From Rouxiella sp. WC2420 (GTDB lineage: Bacteria > Pseudomonadota > Gammaproteobacteria > Enterobacterales > Enterobacteriaceae): a DNA stretch of 64,000 nt. Below the pieces are notes generated by a model. It worked only from the letters and a program-made list of their open reading frames with translations. It made no database searches and had not been told where the DNA came from. Below, piece after piece: positions 46,889-54,335 of this stretch. The position numbers and the translations under genes are program-made. Numbering within the stretch: the stretch's first letter is position 1; each line of letters starts with the position of its first letter. The stretch covers positions 806,001 to 870,000 of the forward strand of contig NZ_CP165628.1 of NCBI RefSeq assembly GCF_041200025.1. The letters run 5' to 3'.

Positions 46889-48328
46889 CTACTTTGTCGA
46901 ACCTAACTTTATAATTGCTACATTTTTGTTGAAGTAAATTGAGTACTCTGCATTTTTAATTTCAGGCCTTACCCCGTCAATGATTAATTTTTGCAGGACT
47001 TGGCTGTTATTTTCCTCCTCGCCATACCCATAAGTAGTCGATGTAAGACCTTTGTTTATTAACTGAAATGATGCCAAAAATTGAGTCGCTGGACTTAAAA
47101 AATAACCTACCAACGGCTTACTATTTAGAATCAACTGAGTTCGTTCATTAATATTAACCTGCCCAACGGTAATGGTTGACACTATATCAGGGTGTGTTAT
47201 GACATCTTTAGCGATCATGCCAAAAATAAAATCCTCATAATTTCTTTGTGAGGTTAAAGCACTACTTAACTGTGCGCTGAATGCAAAGCTACAGACTACA
47301 GGCAGTAAAGATAAATATCTTAGCTTTGGAAAGTAGAAAGTAATTGGAATGGCGATGAGTATGAGTAACACTGAAAATGAATAAAGAGTTCTTGGAAGTA
47401 CTGGTGAGTATTTTAATAGTATCATTGGTCCCATAAGGGATAAAATAAATATTAGAATAGATATTAATGAAAATGCATAAAATAATAATTTTGTTTTATT
47501 TTCCACACCCCTTTTAAAAATAACTAAAAAAGCCATGGAAATGATTGGAATTATAAAGTAAATAAATACGGGTCCCCAGAAGTAAGATGATATAAGGGCG
47601 TAGAGAGAGCTAATAGTATCGAATATCTGCCTTAAACCATTTATATCAAAGCTAACTAACTCCGATCGTGCTATATGTTTATGTAAAAGGAAAAGCCTAT
47701 ATAAAGAATAAATAAAGATAAAAATTACGAGCTTTTTAAAAATCAATTTTAAACTATCATGAATTTTTATTTCTGACTTACTTCCTGAAACCATGATATC
47801 TACAGCGAGTAACCCTATGAAAATGTTAAACGATGACTGATAAAACATTAAGGACAGAGTACCAGATACGACTATTACTGCGGTTCTTAGGAATGTGTTC
47901 TTATTATTGTAGGTGTAGGCAACGACAGAGAGAAGACAACCTAAAACCATACCTAGGCAGTCATATCTATATAAAATACTTTGTAATAAAAAAGGATTGA
48001 ATATTAAAAGCGAAGCGACGAATTTTGCATGTGGAACTTCTATCTTACTGAGGTGTTTCTTGAAAGTTAGAGCTGAGAGAGCTAAAAAAAAGCACGACGC
48101 AATCGTGGTGTATGGAAACAGATCAAGATTATAGTGGCCACTGGCAGATAGAATTCGCATCAGTATGTCAGCTGCCGGCCTTCCTAAACCTCGCCATCCG
48201 TATTGACCAGTGATAGCTCTATCCAGATCGTCTCGGTAAAATAAACCTGCATAAATAAGAGGGTATATAAAAATAAAAGATAGACCTGTATATATTGCAA
48301 GCGTTTTTTTATCTTCATGGCATAGCAT
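46889..48328 (-). CDS. GtrII-type glucosyltransferase membrane protein
   Basis: A 479-residue polytopic membrane protein, strongly hydrophobic and AT-rich. YRDDLDRAITGQYGWRGLGR near the N-terminus is the signature of the glucosyl-transferase GtrII family, which adds glucose to O-antigen in the periplasm in serotype-converting phages and islands. Usual partners gtrA (flippase) and gtrB (bactoprenol glucosyltransferase) are not beside it, so it is an orphan in this window. Located directly after the tRNA-Gly gene, on the other strand; base composition differs from the core genes, which suggests transfer. Confidence 0.75.
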   Translation of the reverse strand: MLCHEDKKTLAIYTGLSFIFIYPLIYAGLFYRDDLDRAITGQYGWRGLGRPAADILMRILSASGHYNLDLFPYTTIASCFFLALSALTFKKHLSKIEVPHAKFVASLLIFNPFLLQSILYRYDCLGMVLGCLLSVVAYTYNNKNTFLRTAVIVVSGTLSLMFYQSSFNIFIGLLAVDIMVSGSKSEIKIHDSLKLIFKKLVIFIFIYSLYRLFLLHKHIARSELVSFDINGLRQIFDTISSLYALISSYFWGPVFIYFIIPIISMAFLVIFKRGVENKTKLLFYAFSLISILIFILSLMGPMILLKYSPVLPRTLYSFSVLLILIAIPITFYFPKLRYLSLLPVVCSFAFSAQLSSALTSQRNYEDFIFGMIAKDVITHPDIVSTITVGQVNINERTQLILNSKPLVGYFLSPATQFLASFQLINKGLTSTTYGYGEEENNSQVLQKLIIDGVRPEIKNAEYSIYFNKNVAIIKLGSTK

Positions 48329-48937
48329 TGTGCATTTTACCTTATTATTTTAGTAAATATGAAGATTTTGGTCTTTTTATTACTAATCGTGCCAATTAGT
48401 TCCCCTGCCCAAACTATGCCATTCAAGTAACTGCCTTAGGAATGTTGCACTTAATGGATTGGAAATAAGTATTTTGTACTGGATTTATTTTTTTCTTCAA
48501 AAGAAAGTTTTGGGTATCTTAAACGAAAAATCGACGGTAATAACTGGGCGCTAAAAGCCTTAATAGGAATTTTAGAAAGGTGTGAATTGAGCTAAAGACT
48601 AACAAGAAAATAAAACTTACAAAGTTGAAGATGGTTTCTCTACAACCGATGAGCGTAAATATGCAAGGTGAGAGTAAAGGTGATTCTTTAATACAAAAAT
48701 TGGGCGTAATGTAATGGTTTTGATATTTTAATCCAGAAGGAAGTCGAGTTTTCTAAAGTAACCGTAACCCATTAATTCACCATAGTAAACTACATTATAT
48801 TCTCAAAGCTGCCTAGATCACTTTTTCGTTATAACATTCAATTTTTCTTCATCTTTCAGCTATATCCTAGTCAGCTTTTTTCAGATTTGTGCCATCCTGT
48901 ATGACGTGTACCTAACATATCTGAAAATGAGGGAATC
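48329..48937. other. AT-rich gap without a recognised gene
   Basis: About 600 bases between the glucosyltransferase gene and the next secreted-protein gene. No ORF with a convincing ribosome-binding site, no tRNA and no strong hairpin was seen. It should contain promoters for both flanking genes. Confidence 0.5.
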
Positions 48938-49267
48938 ATGAAAAAGACTATTTTGGCTTTGTCCGCATTACTTTTGGCATCTCCTGTATTCGCAGCAACG
49001 ACTACCAGTTCAGCGACCGATGATACTGTTGCTCAGGCAAACAAAGGTGCAGATACTGCAAAAGAGAAGCTGCATCATGCTCAAGACAAGGGCTCTGAGA
49101 TGAAGCTTAAGTCTAAGCATGCGGCTGAAGGTAAGGCTAATTCAACAGGTAGTAAAGTTACCGAAGGCACTCAGAAAGCGTGGCATAGCACCAAGCAGGG
49201 TACAGAGAAAACTTGGGACAAAACCAAGCAGGGCGCTGTTGACCTGAAAAATAAAGCAACTGACTAA
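48938..49267 (+). CDS. Small secreted Lys/Thr-rich LEA-like protein
   Basis: A 109-residue protein: signal peptide MKKTILALSALLLASPVFAA, then a mature part of about 89 residues that is highly hydrophilic and Lys/Ala/Thr-rich, with the near-repeats KAWHSTKQGTEKTW and DKTKQGAVDLKNKA. Such charged helical repeats resemble late-embryogenesis-abundant and stress-type periplasmic proteins. GAGGGAA precedes the ATG and a strong terminator follows, so it is an independent gene. Not assigned to a named family. Confidence 0.75.
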   Translation: MKKTILALSALLLASPVFAATTTSSATDDTVAQANKGADTAKEKLHHAQDKGSEMKLKSKHAAEGKANSTGSKVTEGTQKAWHSTKQGTEKTWDKTKQGAVDLKNKATD

Positions 49268-49285
49268 TTGTTATTGTTTGCTAGT

Positions 49286-49309
49286 AAAAGGCCGGGATCC
49301 CGGCCTTTT
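49286..49309. terminator. Strong palindromic terminator
   Basis: AAAAGGCCGGGATCCCGGCC followed by TTTT is a perfect 24-base palindrome with a T tract, 19 bases after the stop of the small secreted-protein gene. Confidence 0.88.
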
Positions 49310-49404
49310 GTCATTTCCCGGAACGAAAAAATATCCCACCCTTTATTACCCATTTTCATAGCATTCTGTCAGTTAGCTTAGAGACATGATGTCTAAGAAA
49401 AATA

Positions 49405-49590
49405 TTAGACTTTAAACACCACTTCACTGGTAAACCAACACAGAAAATCTAGGGTCCAGTGGGTCAGGATTATCATGGTGAAAAGTGCGCCGATTGCCAT
49501 CATACTGCGGGATTGTAGAGTGCGTTGTAACAGGCTTTTATGTACGGTTATTTTGCAGTCCCAATCCATTGGGTGTTTTCCATTCATCAT
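49405..49590 (-). CDS. Possible small single-span membrane protein
   Basis: A 61-codon frame starting MMNGKHPMDW with one hydrophobic stretch (MMAIGALFTMIILTHWTLDFLCWF) and a basic segment before it. There is no clear ribosome-binding site and no recognised family. It may be real, given the lack of a competing gene in this 640-base gap, but the evidence is weak. Confidence 0.35.
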   Translation of the reverse strand: MMNGKHPMDWDCKITVHKSLLQRTLQSRSMMAIGALFTMIILTHWTLDFLCWFTSEVVFKV

Positions 49591-49651
49591 TTGGTCAGTA
49601 GATAATCTTTATAGCTAATTTGAATATATATAGATCCTACACGTAGGGAGA

Positions 49652-49683
49652 AATACTATCTATCCTGATAAATAGACAGTATT
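49652..49683. repeat. 12-bp inverted repeat before a two-codon ORF
   Basis: AATACTATCTAT and ATAGACAGTATT form a 12-bp stem with one G-T pair and an eight-base loop. About 10 bases later AGAAGG precedes ATG AAA TAA TAA, a start codon with a good ribosome-binding site followed at once by stops. No coding role is evident. Confidence 0.45.
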
Positions 49684-49907
49684 TATTTCCTATAAGAAGG
49701 TATCAAAATGAAATAATAACAATATTAAATTATTTTTATTAAGGTGTTGATTGTTATAGTTTAATAATTACTTTTTGGTTCTTGAAATAATAACGCATAG
49801 GTATTTATCAATATATTTGAAGGGTAAAGACAAAACTTTTCGTTATGCCTATCTAAGGATATGAACCATAGTCTAATGACTGTTTTATTTTTAAAAAGGA
49901 TATCCGA

Positions 49908-50492
49908 GTGAAAAGCTTTACCAAGATTGCATTGCCATTGTTAGCTGCAGCAAGTCTGTATGCTCCTCTTTCTCAGGCTGCGGCCATGCACTATTCCCTG
50001 GATACCGACCACACCTCGGTCATTGTGGCCTGGGACCACTTCGGTTTATCTCATCCAACTGCGGATATCCCTGGTACAAAAGGTACTATCGTGTTTGATA
50101 AAGATCATCCTACGCAGTCTCGCGTAGACGTGACCTTGCCAATTACCAAAATCGATACCCACGTTCCTTTGTTGACCAAAGAATTCTTGGGTGCTGATTA
50201 CTTTGACGTAGCTAAATATCCTTCAGCTGTTTTCCACAGCACTAAAGTCACAGCGGCCGGTGGCAACAAATTTGATGTTGAAGGTAATCTGACAATCAAA
50301 GGTATCACCAAGCCGGTCACCTTGCATGCTACCTTGAACAAGCAGGGCATGCACCCGATGGTGAAGAAAGAGGCGATTGGTTTTGACGCTACTGCCACCA
50401 TCCAGCGTTCTGACTTTAAGCTAGACAAATTCGTTCCAGCCGTAGGCGATGCAGTCACCCTGACTATCTCTACTGAAGGTTACGCTAAGTAA
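49908..50492 (+). CDS. yceI: YceI family periplasmic protein
   Basis: A 194-residue lipocalin-like exported protein. The signal peptide ends at SQAAA (about residue 25). HYSLDTDHTSVIVAWDHFGLS, DVTLPITKIDTHV, LGADYFDVAKYP and FDVEGNLTIKGITKPVTL are family motifs. The start is GTG with AAGGATATC upstream. E. coli YceI is base-inducible and usually follows a cytochrome b561 gene (yceJ); that partner is missing here, so this may be a paralogue. Members bind long isoprenoids. Confidence 0.88.
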   Translation: MKSFTKIALPLLAAASLYAPLSQAAAMHYSLDTDHTSVIVAWDHFGLSHPTADIPGTKGTIVFDKDHPTQSRVDVTLPITKIDTHVPLLTKEFLGADYFDVAKYPSAVFHSTKVTAAGGNKFDVEGNLTIKGITKPVTLHATLNKQGMHPMVKKEAIGFDATATIQRSDFKLDKFVPAVGDAVTLTISTEGYAK

Positions 50493-50532
50493 TCATGCTA
50501 AGGGTCGAACTCTTTTTTTAGGTCCAAATACC

Positions 50533-50569
50533 TAAAAGCGCGCTAATCGAGTTAGTTACCGCGCTTTTA
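50533..50569. terminator. Terminator after yceI
   Basis: TAAAAGCGCG pairs with CGCGCTTTTA around a 17-base segment in which CTAA and TTAG also pair; the A and T tracts make it bidirectional. Confidence 0.85.
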
Positions 50570-50776
50570 TATTGCTCTTTGATAAGAATAATTTTGTCTT
50601 GATACTTCAAGTATTCGGTAGTTTCTTCAGAAGTAATTACTGTTCAATGAGCATTTATTAATTAGAAAACTAAAGCTTTACCCATATTATAAGACATAAT
50701 AATAACCCTATTTATTATCAATTTTATCTTCTATGTTAAGGTTGGTTTATGTAGTTACTATTACCTTTTAGGCCGA

Positions 50777-51286
50777 TTAGTCTGATTCTCTTACATTTAT
50801 GATTATTTCTTGATAAAGCATAGTGAAGAGTATTGATAATTTAATATTATTGGCAGAGTCCTTATAAATCTTTTTACCTTCGTTAGTAATGACACTACAG
50901 GTTGGCAGCTTTCTGAAAAGGCTATGCGCTTTAACAGTAATTGAAATCTTCCCCAACTCAATCATTTCTTCGTTGGATATATTCTCTTTGCTTCCCTCAT
51001 TTCCAAACGTGTCTCTAATTTTATTTAACGTTATTAAAGTGTTGAGGATATGCCCTGGCATTTGGAAATTTTGTGCCACTTGCAGTTTGGCAGCAAAGGT
51101 CATCGGAGTGCCTGCAAAAAATCTAGGATTATTAGTTATTGATTCAACCCATACTTCAATAATCTTTTCAAACATTAAATGAATTAAAAGTACTGCAGAA
51201 AGTTCATCGTCATGTTTGATAATGTTCAAGAACTTTAATGTGATCCCTTTATAAGAGAGAATTGTGAGGAAATGCTCTTTGTTCAT
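50777..51286 (-). CDS. HEPN/MltR-like hypothetical protein
   Basis: A 169-residue, AT-rich, helical protein. The stretch SAVLLIHLMFEKIIEVWVES, TFAAKLQVAQNFQMPGHILNTLITLNKIRDTFGNE has the layout of HEPN/MltR/DUF4145-type proteins, in which a final helix normally carries an RxxxxH ribonuclease motif. Here that helix ends RDTFGNE with no His, so catalysis is unlikely. No partner toxin or antitoxin gene is adjacent. Function unknown; the fold is inferred by eye only. Confidence 0.55.
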   Translation of the reverse strand: MNKEHFLTILSYKGITLKFLNIIKHDDELSAVLLIHLMFEKIIEVWVESITNNPRFFAGTPMTFAAKLQVAQNFQMPGHILNTLITLNKIRDTFGNEGSKENISNEEMIELGKISITVKAHSLFRKLPTCSVITNEGKKIYKDSANNIKLSILFTMLYQEIIINVRESD

Positions 51287-51756
51287 TTTTATTTCTCATT
51301 GTTAACTCTCGTCATCTATAAGATTCTTTTATCAATGCATGGAGATCTTAATCAATAGTTTTAAATTTGGACTGTAAAATTAAAAGAAATGCTAAAGAAA
51401 AAGTCTCACAGTGTAGTGAATGAATAACTCAAGATTGATGAGAGATATCATGGACATCCCTGATAAGTCAAAAACCAAATAAGAGTGACTGTTCTTAAAT
51501 TTAAATGCGAGAAAATTTACCTTTTTAAGGTTAAATATGAGTTTTAATGCTTATTATTTTAATCGTTGAAACAATTATTGGTTTTTTAATCTTTTATGAT
51601 GATTATATGCTGCTTAGGCCCAAGTTTTCAGCTTTAAAAAATCGAAGGATGGCAAAATAGCAAGCCAGTGGATAATCACTTAGGTATTGGATTTAGCTGA
51701 GCAAAACTGCTGAAGTTTTGGCTAATATTATGTGTAGCTCTAATTTCATTTTAAAT
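51287..51756. other. AT-rich gap without a recognised gene
   Basis: About 470 bases between two leftward genes, very AT-rich, with no ORF, RNA gene or strong hairpin that I could support. Confidence 0.5.
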
Positions 51757-53181
51757 TTATCGACCGGATAATGTTTGGCATGCCGCACCATCTGAAGGGG
51801 GAGCCACAGTTGGATAAACGGCGTCAGGGACAATGTTCACCTGACTCGTAGCAACGTAACCATCACTGAAAGTTGCTTCAATAAACGATGCTTGCCAGCC
51901 TGGATTAGTATTAGTCAATGAAACAGATACCGTATTAGCTCCGGATACTTGAAGGGGAGAAGATAGATAACGAATACCGCAAGCATATCGAAAATCTCTT
52001 GAGGCGGTGTTGGTTGCCGTCCAGCGAACTACCTGTGTAGGTTTCTCGGAAAAATTTATTGTCATTTGTTTATTATTAACAGCCCCGCTATAGGTTGTGG
52101 TTAAAATTGGCAAAGCGGTAGCATTTTGAATACGGTTAACAAAGCTTATCAAAGATTGTTGGATAAAGTTAAAAATCCCATTATGATCAGTATTTGGCGC
52201 AATCCGAAGAGATTTTACCCCAGGTAACTGGTCATAAAAATATCTTGTGTTGTCAGGAATGAAAAAATCATCGCCACTTGCATTAATTATATATTTTGGA
52301 ATAGTAAGGCCTGCTTGATAAGGTGTTCCAAGATATTGTAATGGATCTTCTATTTTCATTAATGTGGTGAAATTGGCGGAGGTTCTTAAAGTATCAAGGT
52401 TCTGGTTGTAATAATCCTGAAAGGCAATAGGCCAGTTGCCACCATAAGTTTTATACATATGCTGCATTATCTGCTGCGTATTTAAAACGTCAGCAACAAA
52501 CGGTACTATAGCAACAACACTTGGGTCTGATATAGCGGTCAACCATGAAGCCCATCCGCGTTTTGAAGCTCCGGTTACTATGAACTGTGTAATGCCTTCC
52601 TCTTTCAGCTCTTCTTTAGCCAGCCTTATTGTCTGTGAAATAGTGGCAGCCATAGGGACGTGCAGTGGCAGTAATTGCCTTTGAGCGGGATTATCTAAAA
52701 ATAAACGCCAACTGCGGGAAACGCTATCATCCTCATTACGCGGTATTCCGTCATTTGCGTAAATCAGGTTGGTGCTTGGAATTGAAATGACTGAAATTGT
52801 TATCGTTCTTGTCGCCTCGGCAACATTGTACAAAAGGTCCTCACTGATATCGGCAGCAATTAACGCACGTACTGGCTTTGGGTTTGCAGGGATTGCGATG
52901 GCAATATTTTCAACCCACTGAGCTGGTAACACCAATCCAGAGGGCGACCATGACTGCGATTGTAATTGATACCGATTAACCTGAACGTCACCATAAACCT
53001 GAGTGCTAGTTAAAGTATAATTCAGGGGGGTTGCAGCCAGATTCTGCCTGTAACAGGGGATAGCATTCGAAAAATTGGTTTGATTTTCAGGCAGGCAAGT
53101 GACGGAAGGTGGGACTGTGGCCGCGAAAACGGGTGATGAAATGAATAATAACAATAGGTTAAAAATTATATTTTTATTCAT
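51757..53181 (-). CDS. pqaA: PqaA-type (PhoPQ-activated pathogenicity-related) secreted protein
   Basis: A 474-residue exported protein of the PhoPQ-regulated family PF10142. The signal peptide ends at SSPVFAA. The alpha/beta-hydrolase part has GASKRGWASWLTAI (nucleophile Ser), DPLQYLGTPYQAGL, YIINASGDDFFIPDNTRYFYDQL and PNTDHNG (Asp and His). In Salmonella pqaA is PhoP-activated and linked to resistance to the peptide melittin; in Dictyostelium AprA-type relatives act as signals. Flanked by long AT-rich gaps. PhoP control here is assumed from family, not shown. Confidence 0.85.
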   Translation of the reverse strand: MNKNIIFNLLLLFISSPVFAATVPPSVTCLPENQTNFSNAIPCYRQNLAATPLNYTLTSTQVYGDVQVNRYQLQSQSWSPSGLVLPAQWVENIAIAIPANPKPVRALIAADISEDLLYNVAEATRTITISVISIPSTNLIYANDGIPRNEDDSVSRSWRLFLDNPAQRQLLPLHVPMAATISQTIRLAKEELKEEGITQFIVTGASKRGWASWLTAISDPSVVAIVPFVADVLNTQQIMQHMYKTYGGNWPIAFQDYYNQNLDTLRTSANFTTLMKIEDPLQYLGTPYQAGLTIPKYIINASGDDFFIPDNTRYFYDQLPGVKSLRIAPNTDHNGIFNFIQQSLISFVNRIQNATALPILTTTYSGAVNNKQMTINFSEKPTQVVRWTATNTASRDFRYACGIRYLSSPLQVSGANTVSVSLTNTNPGWQASFIEATFSDGYVATSQVNIVPDAVYPTVAPPSDGAACQTLSGR

Positions 53182-53994
53182 GTGAATTTCCTAATTAAAT
53201 AATTTATTTTTTTATGACGGTTTTGAATTTAATTATCTTGTTGGTTTTTTTAAAACAATTAATTGGTTTTTTTTAAATGCCTACAGAACCTCCAAAATTT
53301 ATTAGTTAAGGTGTTATCAACAATAGCCTTATTTATTTTCAAAGCGAGGAAACTTATGTTAATCGATAGGATAATGAGTACTTAACCTTGTTTTTTTATT
53401 TTTCGATATTTTGAGTTGTTTTTTTATTATCTAGAGTGTTTTTATCTCGTGAAATGTACAAAGGTTAAGTTTTTATTACACGATGTTTATGGATGGGCCA
53501 AATTCCTTAAGCTTCCATAAGTAATCACTATTTTCGAGAATTATTAACCAGCATTTCCTTATAACACGCCGCTGTATTAAGAGATCCTTACCTTTTCTTG
53601 AGCCTCAACCGATAAATATTTGTGCTGACTGATGAGTGTTATTAAGCTAATTGAGATGAATTTTGTTTTCTAATCATTGCTTATTGCCATAAAATTAGCG
53701 TATTGAACACAAATGCCATTAAATTTCATATGAAATTAATTTATCAATTTGGCTTGTTTTAATTTATTTGTGATTAACTTTTAAGTAATTGGTTAGTTTT
53801 TTTAAGTAAGTTTATCTATTATGAATAGAGGACCTTTGTATGAGTTTTTTAGTTGAAAGTCGGAATTTAAGTCTATGATTAAAATAAAAATTTCCACTAA
53901 AGCATGCCTTGTCAGCCAATAGCTCGGCGTAGAAAATTGCAAGGCACTATAATTACCTTTGGAAAGTTGCTTCAAGAAAAATTGCTGAGGAATT
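53182..53994. promoter_or_regulatory. Long AT-rich divergent gap with direct repeats and a palindrome
   Basis: About 810 bases between pqaA and the proline-rich peptide gene. TTGGTTTTTTTAAA recurs at 53241 and 53263 (22-base period) and a related TTGGTTAGTTTTTTTAA is at 53789. AATTTCATATGAAATT (53722-53737) is a perfect 16-bp palindrome. The rest is AT-rich with no convincing ORF; a candidate for silencing by H-NS-type proteins (inference). Confidence 0.45.
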
Positions 53995-54255
53995 ATGAAA
54001 AGAATTTTGGGCGTATTGTTTTTGCTGACCTCATTTGCGGTTATGGCTAACCAGCCGCAACAGCCCGGGCAACCCATCCAGCCGGGGCAGCCAATCCAAC
54101 CAAGACAGCCATCACAACCTCCGCTGCCCAATCAACCGGCCCAGCCAAGACAACCAGTTCAGCCACGGCAGCCAACACAGCCGCTGCAGCCCGGCGGGCC
54201 GGTAGATCCGGGCTGTATTCCAGGAAATCCTTCTCACTTCCCGCAGTGTTCGTGA
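53995..54255 (+). CDS. Small secreted Pro/Gln-rich repeat protein
   Basis: An 86-residue protein. A signal peptide (MKRILGVLFLLTSFAVMA) is followed by about 55 residues of tandem QPxQP-type units (PGQPIQPGQPIQPRQP, AQPRQPVQPRQPTQPLQP) and a Cys-containing tail DPGCIPGNPSHFPQCS. The two Cys may form a disulfide. GAGGAA lies before the ATG. No named family recognised. Such extended polyproline repeats suit a cell-surface or periplasmic spacer or binding peptide; function unknown. Confidence 0.7.
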   Translation: MKRILGVLFLLTSFAVMANQPQQPGQPIQPGQPIQPRQPSQPPLPNQPAQPRQPVQPRQPTQPLQPGGPVDPGCIPGNPSHFPQCS

Positions 54256-54335
54256 GTCGGCGATTTTTAAACCTGCACAATCTTGGTTCACGGTTGTTGT
54301 TCGTTCAGCGCAATCACAATTTTTCCATTGCCTGA

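Noticed and set aside
53995-54255. Tandem repeats at 54.0-54.2 kb as a CRISPR or satellite
   Set aside because: The repeats are in-frame codons for Pro-Gln units of a signal-peptide protein and lack spacer structure.
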